The notes under the pieces: model-generated
Seen by the model: only the letters and a program-made list of their open reading frames with translations
The model's database searches: none
What the model was told of the DNA's origin: nothing
Shown here: positions 1 to 7,476 of the stretch, piece by piece
Position numbering within the stretch: position 1 is the first letter of the stretch
How the letters are laid out: each line of letters begins with the position of its first letter
Program-made: the position numbers and the translations under genes
DNA from: G963663775 sp963663775
GTDB lineage: Bacteria > Bacillota > Clostridia > Oscillospirales > Butyricicoccaceae
Assembly (NCBI GenBank): GCA_963663775.1
Contig: OY760624.1
Span: forward strand, 1,116,001-1,180,000
Direction: 5' to 3'
DNA: 64,000 nt

Positions 1-1
1 C

Positions 2-589
2 AATCTTGCCTTGGGGCATACCGAGCTGTTTCGCCTGCAGGGGTATCCCATTATCGCAGGCGGTGTGTGCAGGATATTGGATTGTGATGGGGAAACACAG
101 GCCTTGCGGCAGACACTGTGTCATGCGTGTGCGGCGCATGGCCTGCTGACGGCAGAGGTGCACCAGCAGATTTTGTTTGAAAGCTTTGTGGATGCCATGA
201 CCGTGCGGGATAACGTGCTGCTTTCTGCTGCACCACGGATTTCCGGCATTGGCTTTCATATCAAGCGGCGTATGCTGCGGCTGCTGCAGCAGGAATGTGT
301 TGCCGAAACCGGCTTGAGCAATGTGAAAATGCTACAGGCATGCAGTAATCTGACCAAAAAAGAACGCTTGCAGCTGCTGCTGTATCGTTGGCGGCTGCGT
401 GGGGCACAGGTCTATCTTTTTTATGCGTATGATAAAGAAGAGTGCTTGCTGTTGGAGCAGGTTTTGCAGCAGTTGTGTGACATCGGCAGTGCGGTGATAT
501 TTGTTTCGACCAGAGCCGAAGCACTGCCGCAGCAAAACACACCCTATATTGTGTGGAAAAATGGAAGATTGCAGGAGGATGCGTTGTGA
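2..589 (+). CDS. Sugar ABC transporter ATP-binding protein, C-terminal domain, degenerate (5' partial)
   Basis: The frame is open to the left edge of the window, so only the last 195 residues are seen. They align by pattern with the second nucleotide-binding domain of RbsA/MglA-type sugar ATPases: a GHTELF segment matches the usual GAGRTEL, and the C-terminal AVIFVSTRAEALP segment matches AVIVISSELPEV. The catalytic motifs are lost. The LSGGNQQ signature is replaced by LTKKERLQ, and the Walker B LDEPTRG by FYAYDKE. Its stop overlaps the GTG start of the next permease by 4 bp, so the two are translationally coupled. This domain probably does not hydrolyse ATP and may be a structural partner in a heteromeric importer. 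Whether the N-terminal half, outside the window, is intact is unknown. Confidence 0.7.
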   Translation, partial: NLALGHTELFRLQGYPIIAGGVCRILDCDGETQALRQTLCHACAAHGLLTAEVHQQILFESFVDAMTVRDNVLLSAAPRISGIGFHIKRRMLRLLQQECVAETGLSNVKMLQACSNLTKKERLQLLLYRWRLRGAQVYLFYAYDKEECLLLEQVLQQLCDIGSAVIFVSTRAEALPQQNTPYIVWKNGRLQEDAL

Positions 590-1515
590 AATACGGTTTG
601 AAGCGGGGGGTTCCGTGGGTGCGGCTGCTCCTTTTTGTGGCGTTCATTGCGATTGCGGCAGGCATTGCACCGGGCTTCAATCATGCGGGGATGTATTTTA
701 ATATTTTGACACAGGCATCCCTGCTGGGCATTCAGTCACTGGGGATTTTATTTGTGCTGATTGCGGGATATATTGATTTTTCTATAGGCGCACAAACGGC
801 ATTATACGGCATTTTTTGTGCAATTTTAATGCGAATGCCGCATCTGCACGCCGTAATTGCCATTTTGGGCACGCTGCTGTTTGCGCTGCTGGTTGGTGCG
901 CTGCACGGGTGGCTGATTTATACCCATCGGCTGCATTCCATGATTTCAACGATTGGCGTAACGGTCATGCTGTCGGGCGTGTCGTATATTCTTGCCGATG
1001 GATTGCCGATTTTTAAAATTCCGGAGGCATTGGAGCGGGGCGCCGCTTGGCATATTTGGAGATTGTCCTGCTCTTCTTTGACGTTTGCGCTGTTGGCGGT
1101 TTTGGCGGCATTTATCCTTGCAAAAACCTACTGGGGCAAGTTTTTTTATGCCATCGGCTGCGATGAAACGGCGGCGGCACGTGCGGGTGTGCCGGTACGC
1201 CAGACCTGCATGGTGGCATTTGCGCTGAGCAGCTTGTTTTGCGCCATCGGTGCCATTGTTTATGTGGGACGGATTGGGGTTGCGTCACCAAACGGCGGCG
1301 ATTATTTCATCGTGGATGTGCTGACAGTGATTGCGCTGGGGGGCGTTGGCTTTTCCGGCGGCAAGGGCAAGGTGCTGCCCGTGGTGTGTGCCGCACTGTT
1401 TTTAACCATGCTGACATCGGCATTTGTGGCACTGCATCTGGCGTCCTATTATCAAAATGTCATAAAAGGTGCGATTCTTTTTCTTACATTATCAACAAAA
1501 ATGGTGAAATCTTAA
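586..1515 (+). CDS. Sugar ABC transporter permease (RbsC family)
   Basis: Integral membrane permease of about 309 residues with the hydrophobic pattern of the BPD_transp_2 family (ribose/xylose/AI-2 importers). It has the family segment LFVLIAGYIDFSIGA near the N-terminus and the glycine-rich GGVGFSGGKGKVLP loop near the C-terminus. The GTG at 586 was chosen over the upstream ATG because AGGAGG lies 8 nt before it and because this gives a 4-bp overlap with the preceding ATPase gene. A second permease of the same family lies downstream in the cluster, so the membrane channel may be a heterodimer, as in the Lsr system, rather than the usual homodimer. Substrate unknown. Confidence 0.85.
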   Translation: MKYGLKRGVPWVRLLLFVAFIAIAAGIAPGFNHAGMYFNILTQASLLGIQSLGILFVLIAGYIDFSIGAQTALYGIFCAILMRMPHLHAVIAILGTLLFALLVGALHGWLIYTHRLHSMISTIGVTVMLSGVSYILADGLPIFKIPEALERGAAWHIWRLSCSSLTFALLAVLAAFILAKTYWGKFFYAIGCDETAAARAGVPVRQTCMVAFALSSLFCAIGAIVYVGRIGVASPNGGDYFIVDVLTVIALGGVGFSGGKGKVLPVVCAALFLTMLTSAFVALHLASYYQNVIKGAILFLTLSTKMVKS

Positions 1516-1624
1516 TTTTACCCCTGTTCATGTGAAAATCCTCCCATTGTGGCGCAGGGCAAATCTCGATATGATAGAGATAGAAAACAAGAGATGACGG
1601 AGAACCATAAAGGGAGGTGGGTGC

Positions 1625-3115
1625 ATGAGCGAGTTTGTCTTGGAAATGAATCATGTGAGCAAAAGTTTTCCGGGTGTGAAGGTGCTGGAAGATGTGACGC
1701 TCCAGATACGACCGGGCGAAGTGCATGCGCTAATGGGGGAAAACGGCGCGGGAAAATCCACGCTGATGAAGATTTTGATGGGCATTTACACACCGGATGC
1801 GGGCAATATCGTACTGCAGGGAGAGCCTGTGCAGATTCATAATCCAAAGGATGCTATGGCAAAAGGCATTGCGATGATTCATCAGGAGCTGAATCCGATT
1901 CTGGACATGCAGGTTTTTGAAAACATCTACATGGGGCGTGAGCTGCGCAAAGGGCTGTTGGTGGACAAAAAGACCATGATACAGGAAACCAAAGCGTTGC
2001 TGGGTTCGCTTGAAATTCCGATAGACGCAACGGCGTATATGCGGGATTTGAGCGTGGCACAATGCCAGCTGATTGAGATTGTGAAGGCGATTTCGCTGTC
2101 GTCACGTGTCATTATCATGGATGAGCCAACCTCTGCCATCACAGACCGTGAAGTGGAAACGCTGTTCAAGCAGATGGAGCGGCTCAGAAGCGAAGGTGTG
2201 TCCATCATTTACATTTCACACAAAATGGACGAAATCTTTCGGATTTGTGACACCATTACCGTGCTGCGGGATGGTAAATTCATCGGAACCGATGCGGCTG
2301 CCAACATGACGAATCAAAAGCTGATTCAGATGATGGTGGGTCGAGATATTACCGAGGTGTTCCCAAAGGCGCAGGCGGAGATTGGCGAGGTGCTTTTAGA
2401 AGTGCGAGCGCTTTCTATGGGCAAGCGTGTCAAAAATGTCAGCTTTGCGCTGCATCGAGGGGAAGTACTGGGCATTGCAGGCTTGGTGGGCGCTGGACGC
2501 AGCGAGCTGGTGGAAACCATCTTTGGCATGCGGGAGAAGAGCGGTGGCGAAATCTATGTGCAGGGCAAGCCGGTTAAAATCACGCATCCACGGCATGCCA
2601 TTGCGCAAAAAATTGCGCTGATTACCGAAGACCGCAAGGTGACGGGGCTGAATTTGATGGGCAGTGTGGCAGAAAATATCACATTGGTAGATTTGGACAA
2701 TCTTTTTCCCAATGGACTGATTGACCCCAAGCAGGAGAAGATTCTGGCGAAAAAATACATCGAAGAGCTCTCCATTAAAACACCGGATGAACAGCAAAGC
2801 GTAGGCAATCTGTCCGGCGGCAATCAGCAGAAGGTGGTCATTTCCAAATGGCTGCAGACCGAGCCGGATATTATCATTTTGGATGAGCCGACCCGTGGCA
2901 TAGACGTGGGAGCGAAACGAGATATTTATCTGCTGATTGGAAAAATGGTGCAGGCGGGCAAAGCTGTAATTGTCATTTCCTCGGAAATTCCAGAGGTCAT
3001 GGGATTATCTGACCGCATTATCGTGATGGCGGAAGGACGCTTGACCGGAGAAGTGGCACGGGCAGATTTTTCGCAGGAACGGATTATGACATATGCTGCA
3101 AAGTTTGGGGAGTGA
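1625..3115 (+). CDS. Sugar ABC transporter ATP-binding protein, two intact NBDs (RbsA/MglA type)
   Basis: A 496-residue fused ATPase of normal family length. The first domain has Walker A GENGAGKST at residues 38-46, the sugar-ATPase form of the signature (LSVAQCQ) and Walker B IIMDEPTSAI. The second domain has GLVGAGRSE in place of Walker A, the signature LSGGNQQKVV and Walker B IILDEPTRGIDVG. The start at 1625 follows AGGGAGGTG. It lies about 110 bp after the upstream permease and just before a second permease and a binding lipoprotein. In this cluster it is the protein that can drive transport, because the ATPase domain at the left edge is degenerate. The N-domain/C-domain motif pattern is that of pentose, galactose and inositol importers. 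Confidence 0.93.
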   Translation: MSEFVLEMNHVSKSFPGVKVLEDVTLQIRPGEVHALMGENGAGKSTLMKILMGIYTPDAGNIVLQGEPVQIHNPKDAMAKGIAMIHQELNPILDMQVFENIYMGRELRKGLLVDKKTMIQETKALLGSLEIPIDATAYMRDLSVAQCQLIEIVKAISLSSRVIIMDEPTSAITDREVETLFKQMERLRSEGVSIIYISHKMDEIFRICDTITVLRDGKFIGTDAAANMTNQKLIQMMVGRDITEVFPKAQAEIGEVLLEVRALSMGKRVKNVSFALHRGEVLGIAGLVGAGRSELVETIFGMREKSGGEIYVQGKPVKITHPRHAIAQKIALITEDRKVTGLNLMGSVAENITLVDLDNLFPNGLIDPKQEKILAKKYIEELSIKTPDEQQSVGNLSGGNQQKVVISKWLQTEPDIIILDEPTRGIDVGAKRDIYLLIGKMVQAGKAVIVISSEIPEVMGLSDRIIVMAEGRLTGEVARADFSQERIMTYAAKFGE

Positions 3116-3123
3116 AGAACGAT

Positions 3124-4107
3124 ATGAATGATTCGATGATGAAAAGAAAGCATTTGCTCAAAGATTTTGGGTTGATTATTGTATTTGCAGTGTTGGTCAT
3201 GGCGCTGTCAATTATTTCAGGGGGCAAATTTGCGACCGTTAAAAACATGATCAATGTGCTCAAGCAAACCTCAGTAAACGGCATTCTGGCGATGGGCATG
3301 ATGTTTGTCATCATTTCAGATGGCATTGACCTTTCGGTGGGCTCTATTGTCGGCTTGGCGGGCGTTGCCACCTGTATGTTTGCGCATCCCCTGGTGGCGG
3401 GCGAAACCGCAGGTCCCGGACAATACTGGTTTATTGTGCCGATTCTCGTGGCGCTGTTGGTAGGCGGCTTGGTAGGCGTATTCAATGGCTTTTGTATTGC
3501 GTATGGCGGCATCCCGCCGTTTATCGTAACGCTTGGCTCCATGACCATTGTGCGTGGACTGGCACTGATTGTGTCAGGCGGCTCGCCGGTGTATGATGTA
3601 ACCTCCAAATTTGAAGCGATTGCTTCCGGCAAGCTGTTTGGCATCCCGTATCTTGCGTATTATTTGGTGGTTGTGGTAGCCATCTGTGCCTTTATTTTGA
3701 ATAAAACCATTTTTGGACGGCGCATCTATGCGATTGGCGGCAACGAGGTTGCGGCGTCTGTTTCGGGCATCAATGTCAAGCGGCTGCGTGTCATTGTGTA
3801 TACGATTTCCGGTCTGCTTGCAGGCTTTGCAGGGCTACTCGTTGCTTCCCGCACCATCACAGGCTCACCCACAGCGGGCACATCCTATGAAATGGATGCC
3901 ATTGCAGCGGCAGTTATCGGCGGTGTGTCGATGTCCGGCGGTTCTGGCAAATGGCATGGCGTGATCATCGGCGCATTGATGCTGGCGGTCATCTCCAATG
4001 GATTGGACATTTTGCGTGTCAATTCCAATTATCAGCTGATTATTAAGGGCTGCATCATTATTTTTGCAGTGCTGATGGATATCAGAGGCAAGCGCAAAAA
4101 GGCATAA
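3124..4107 (+). CDS. Sugar ABC transporter permease (RbsC family)
   Basis: About 327 residues, multiple membrane-spanning segments, with the conserved loop MMFVIISDGIDLSVGS and the C-terminal GGVSMSGGSGK segment of BPD_transp_2 permeases. An in-frame GTG at 3112 would overlap the ATPase stop. The ATG at 3124 is preferred because the GGGGAG at 3107-3112 lies 11 nt before it but would abut the GTG. It is followed 72 bp later by the binding-protein gene, so ATPase, permease and lipoprotein form an apparent operon. It is only a paralogue of the permease at 586 and not a duplicate of it. Confidence 0.9.
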   Translation: MNDSMMKRKHLLKDFGLIIVFAVLVMALSIISGGKFATVKNMINVLKQTSVNGILAMGMMFVIISDGIDLSVGSIVGLAGVATCMFAHPLVAGETAGPGQYWFIVPILVALLVGGLVGVFNGFCIAYGGIPPFIVTLGSMTIVRGLALIVSGGSPVYDVTSKFEAIASGKLFGIPYLAYYLVVVVAICAFILNKTIFGRRIYAIGGNEVAASVSGINVKRLRVIVYTISGLLAGFAGLLVASRTITGSPTAGTSYEMDAIAAAVIGGVSMSGGSGKWHGVIIGALMLAVISNGLDILRVNSNYQLIIKGCIIIFAVLMDIRGKRKKA

Positions 4108-4179
4108 CGGCGTTTTTGCATTGCTTTTGGGATATAGTTCTAAAACGAGTAGGGAATGAATGTTTAGGAGGAGTTTATT

Positions 4180-5145
4180 ATGAAAAAGAGAGTACTTGCA
4201 ATGCTTTTGACCGGTGCAATGGCACTTGGCATGACGGCTTGCGGCAGCACCACTACCGGCGATGCGGCAACAGGCGAAGCAGCACAGAGCGGCGGGGACA
4301 GCTATCGCATTGCGCTGTGCATGAGCCATCAAACCAATGCCTTCACCACAGCGGTTGCATCCGGTGCAAAGGCAAAGGGGGACGAACTGGGTGTCACCGT
4401 GGATGTATTTGACGGCAAAAACGATCAGGCAACACAGACAAGCCAGATTGAGCAGGCAATCAACTCGGAATATGATGGCATTTTGGTGGAATCGGTTTCC
4501 GTGGACGGCGTTGTGCCGGCAATCAAAGAAGCCAATGATGCGGGCATCCCGGTCATTACCGTGGTGCAGAAAATGAGCGGTCAGGATCAATATGCAGCGG
4601 CGTATTGCGGCGGCGATGATGCCAAGGCAGGCGAACTGCAGATGACCAAGATTTGCGAAGCACTGGGCGGCAAGGGCAATATTGCGATTCTGTACGGACC
4701 GATGGGTTCAGACGGTCAGCTGATTCGCAAGCAGGGCTATGATAAGGTGTTGGCAGAAAATCCGGATGTCACAGTTGAGTTTGCAGAAACCGCAAACTGG
4801 GCAACCGAAGAAGCTCTGTCTTTGGTAGAAAACTGGCTGCAGACTGGCACCGAGTTGGATGCGATTGTGGCGCAGAACGATGGCATGGCAATGGGTGCAC
4901 TGAAGGCAGTGGAAGATGCAGACATGCAGGATACCATCAAGGTGTATGGCATTGACGCAGTCGATGATGCAGTGGCAGCGATTGCAGCAGGCCGCTTGAC
5001 CGGTACCATTTCGCAGGATGCCGCAGGTCAGGGCGCATTGGGCGTGGAAACCATGGTTAATCTGCTCAAGGGTCAGACCGTTGACCCTGTGACCTATACC
5101 GAGTGCATCTGGATTGATTCCAGCAACGTGAAGGATTATCAGTAA
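4180..5145 (+). CDS. Sugar ABC transporter substrate-binding lipoprotein
   Basis: A 321-residue binding protein of the Peripla_BP_4 (RbsB-like) fold. Residues 1-20 are a lipoprotein signal peptide ending before Cys21 (MTAC lipobox), followed by a short Thr/Gly/Ala linker. The mature part begins YRIALCMSHQTNAF and contains the typical AINSEYDGILVESV and IDAVDDAVAAIAAGRLTGTISQD segments. RBS AGGAG precedes the ATG. It is the last gene of the importer operon and is followed by a strong terminator. It captures a sugar or polyol outside the membrane and delivers it to the permeases upstream. The ligand cannot be read from the sequence. Confidence 0.9.
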   Translation: MKKRVLAMLLTGAMALGMTACGSTTTGDAATGEAAQSGGDSYRIALCMSHQTNAFTTAVASGAKAKGDELGVTVDVFDGKNDQATQTSQIEQAINSEYDGILVESVSVDGVVPAIKEANDAGIPVITVVQKMSGQDQYAAAYCGGDDAKAGELQMTKICEALGGKGNIAILYGPMGSDGQLIRKQGYDKVLAENPDVTVEFAETANWATEEALSLVENWLQTGTELDAIVAQNDGMAMGALKAVEDADMQDTIKVYGIDAVDDAVAAIAAGRLTGTISQDAAGQGALGVETMVNLLKGQTVDPVTYTECIWIDSSNVKDYQ

Positions 5146-5160
5146 TATATTCGTACATGA

Positions 5161-5206
5161 ACGCAGGAGGTGCAGGGCATATGCTCTGCACCTCCTGCGT
5201 TTGTTC
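5161..5206 (+). terminator. Intrinsic terminator of the first ABC operon
   Basis: A 15-bp perfect stem (5161-5175 with 5186-5200) is followed by TTGTTCGATT. It lies 16 nt after the binding-protein stop and can also serve convergent transcription of the Crp/Fnr-type gene. Confidence 0.8.
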
Positions 5207-5251
5207 GATTCGACCCGTGCAGTATCTGTTGGACAAGATACCGATGGACAT

Positions 5252-5896
5252 TCAGAAATCCTTCGTGCAGTCTAAAAGGGTAATGTGTCTGTTGGCAGTG
5301 TGCAGGATGCCCTCCTCCTGCAGGTTTTTCAGCTCTCGAAACAGCGAAGGACGCTGTACGCCCAAATAGTCAGCCAGTTGCTTTTTGGTCATGGGCAACA
5401 GGATGGTTTCGGATTTTTGTGTGGCGGAAAGTGCCTGCAAATACTCCAGCAGATTTGCGCGCAGGGTTTTTCCCGTGTGCATCGCCAACTTCTGGTTGAT
5501 GCCTTGCGCATTGCACGAGAGAATTTGCACGAATTGCAGTACAAATGGATACTGTCGCAGCAGTTCTTGCACGGCAGCTTTGGAAATGTGCAGCAGGATG
5601 CAGTCCTTCGTACAATACATGGTCATGGGGTAAGTGTTTCGTGTGCCAAACAGCAGATTTCCACCGATCACATCATCTTGTTGAAATGTAAACACAACGG
5701 TTTCCGAACCATTTGGTGCAAGCGAATATGCCACAACCCTGCCGGATATAATGACATCCATGCAGGTGCAAGTATCGCCTTGGTTGTAAATGGTCTGGTT
5801 TTTATGATAACTTTTCTGGAAAATCTTCTTTTCCGCAATCAACCTATCCAAAATGGTGTGCGCAATCGCAGAAAACAACGCATGGGTATACAGCAT
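5252..5896 (-). CDS. Crp/Fnr-family transcriptional regulator
   Basis: A 214-residue protein with an N-terminal cyclic-nucleotide-binding-like beta-roll (FTFQQDDVIGGNLLFG resembles the family's GEMFGE-type loop) and a C-terminal winged helix (KKQLADYLGVQRPSLFRELKNL). It lacks the N-terminal cysteine cluster of FNR, so it is not an obvious oxygen-sensing Fe-S protein; the visible cysteines (GDTCTC, YCTKDC) are scattered. It is divergent from the permease pair that starts at 6010. The shared intergenic region has an inverted repeat with TTGAT half-sites, so it probably controls these genes and itself. Ligand unknown. Confidence 0.88.
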   Translation of the reverse strand: MLYTHALFSAIAHTILDRLIAEKKIFQKSYHKNQTIYNQGDTCTCMDVIISGRVVAYSLAPNGSETVVFTFQQDDVIGGNLLFGTRNTYPMTMYCTKDCILLHISKAAVQELLRQYPFVLQFVQILSCNAQGINQKLAMHTGKTLRANLLEYLQALSATQKSETILLPMTKKQLADYLGVQRPSLFRELKNLQEEGILHTANRHITLLDCTKDF

Positions 5897-5925
5897 GGTT
5901 TGCCCCCCCTTTTTTTCGTATACTA

Positions 5926-5960
5926 TATCAAAAAGAAACGAATGTGTCTATATTTTGATA
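5926..5960. promoter_or_regulatory. Inverted repeat in the divergent Crp/permease intergenic region
   Basis: TATCAAAA at 5926-5933 and TTTTGATA at 5953-5960 are exact 8-bp arms. A CGTATACT direct repeat lies at 5917-5924 and 5970-5977. TTGAT half-sites are typical of Crp/Fnr-family operators. The arm spacing is wider than the classical TTGATnnnnATCAA, so each arm may be a separate half-site. Confidence 0.4.
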
Positions 5961-6009
5961 GCAGCATCTCGTATACTGTACCCATCAAAACCGTTAGGAG
6001 TGAGTTTTT

Positions 6010-6492
6010 ATGGATGTGTTTACGATTGCGATATGGGTGTTCACCGCAGGATTTCTGCTCTTTTCTGCACGAAAAGCACCAGAAAAAACGAGAGAATCCT
6101 TGAAAAAGGCATTTTTGATGGGAAAAGGCATGGCAGCTTCTATTTTCGCTGTGATTTTTGCCATCGGTCTGCTGCTGGCACTGTTGCCACCGGAGCAAAT
6201 CGCTGCCTTTGTCCGACAGCAACCCACGTTTCTGGCAACGATTGCCGCAGCGATTTTTGGCACCATCACACTAATTCCTGCATTCATCGCCTTTCCGCTG
6301 ATTGGAACGCTTGCCACAGCGGGCATTGGCATCATGCCTGCCGTGGCATTTTTAACAACGCTGACCATGGTTGGAGTGGTGACATTTCCGCTGGAAAAAC
6401 AGGCGTTTGGGATTAAATTTGCCGTCACTCGAAATGTTTTAAGCTTTGTGTTCGCCATTTTGATTGCTGCGATGATGGGGGTTTTATTATGA
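6010..6492 (+). CDS. ArsP-like permease, N-terminal half (split permease)
   Basis: A 160-residue membrane protein with four to five hydrophobic segments. It looks like half of the PF03773 (ArsP/YraQ, DUF318) permease family: a family-like start (AFLMGKGMAASIFAVIFAIGLLLALLP) and a conserved TLIPAFIAFPLIGTLATAGIG region. It is followed by a second half-length permease that overlaps it by 4 bp (ATGA). It starts at an ATG after TTAGGAG. Family members are proposed exporters of metalloids or organoarsenicals, or are linked to redox proteins. The substrate here is unknown. Confidence 0.75.
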   Translation: MDVFTIAIWVFTAGFLLFSARKAPEKTRESLKKAFLMGKGMAASIFAVIFAIGLLLALLPPEQIAAFVRQQPTFLATIAAAIFGTITLIPAFIAFPLIGTLATAGIGIMPAVAFLTTLTMVGVVTFPLEKQAFGIKFAVTRNVLSFVFAILIAAMMGVLL

Positions 6493-7232
6493 AAAAGCTA
6501 ACACATAAGATAACAGAAAATCGATTCCCAGTCTTGATGCTGTTGGCGTATCTCGTCCTTGGTGCGGTTCGTCCGCAAATCAGCATCACAGGGCTGCAAA
6601 ACAGCATCTATTACATCAAAGAAATGCTGATGATTATGCCGGTAATCTTTGTGATGACCGCTCTGCTCGACAGCTGGGTGCCAAAAGACACCATTCTCAA
6701 ATTTTTGGGCAAAAGGGCGGGCATCAAGGGACTGCTGCTGTCCTTCACGCTTGGCAGCATTTCCGCCGGCCCTATCTATGCCGCATTCCCTATTTGCGTG
6801 ATGCTGCACAAAAAAGGTGCATCCATTCAAAATATCGTCATCATTCTCAGCTCTTGGGCGGTTATCAAAATCCCCATGCTGCTAAACGAAGCCAAATTCT
6901 TGGGACTGCCGTTTATGGGCGTGCGGTGGGTGCTTACCATCATTGCGATTCTGATTTTCTCTTGGATAAGTGCTAAAATTGTAAAGGACACCGATTTGCC
7001 GCAGGAAGTCGCAGAAGAGCCCATGGGCGTTTCCATTCATACGGATGCTTGCATGGGATGTACCTTGTGCACAAAGAAATACCCTGCATTATTTTATATG
7101 GATGGCAAAAAAGCGGCGGTCAGAACGGGGCAATTGCCAGATATGGAGCAACTACAGCAAACCATACAAGCCTGCCCGGTTCACGCCATTTCATATCATG
7201 CCGCCGTGCCGCAAGACAAGGACAACCGCTGA
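6489..7232 (+). CDS. ArsP-like permease, second half, fused to a C-terminal [4Fe-4S] ferredoxin domain
   Basis: A 247-residue protein. Residues 1-175 are membrane segments that repeat the permease pattern (GSISAGPIYAAFPICVMLHKKG is the conserved loop). Residues about 185-240 form a small ferredoxin module: CMGCTLC supplies three closely spaced cysteines and ACPVHAI the fourth with its Cys-Pro. All four ligands for one cluster are present. The ATG overlaps the upstream stop, so both halves are made in step and probably assemble together. The fused iron-sulfur domain suggests that transport is redox-linked or that the cluster senses the cargo; this is inference. Followed by about 240 bp without a supported gene. 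Confidence 0.78.
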   Translation: MKKLTHKITENRFPVLMLLAYLVLGAVRPQISITGLQNSIYYIKEMLMIMPVIFVMTALLDSWVPKDTILKFLGKRAGIKGLLLSFTLGSISAGPIYAAFPICVMLHKKGASIQNIVIILSSWAVIKIPMLLNEAKFLGLPFMGVRWVLTIIAILIFSWISAKIVKDTDLPQEVAEEPMGVSIHTDACMGCTLCTKKYPALFYMDGKKAAVRTGQLPDMEQLQQTIQACPVHAISYHAAVPQDKDNR

Positions 7233-7476
7233 ACAGGTGGTGGCATTTTTCAAACAAGAACGCACAAGGGAAGCTCCGTCTTCATGGTAAGGCGGAGCCT
7301 TGCTATGCCGCAAAAGACACGGCAGTCTTTTCAGTGAGAGCATTTGGCAGATTTTTTCTATCTTTTAATTGACTAATTTTCGCAGAAGTGCTATTTTAAT
7401 ATCAAAAGACTTTCTCGTGAAAGTGAGAACCTGTATTCATAAATAAGAGCAGGGGAAGTGGGGAAAGGGGAGAAAT

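Noticed and set aside
7233..7310. Hairpin around AAGCTCCG/CGGAGCCTT as terminator of the permease genes
   Set aside because: Short stem with a long loop and no T tail; too weak to list as a feature.
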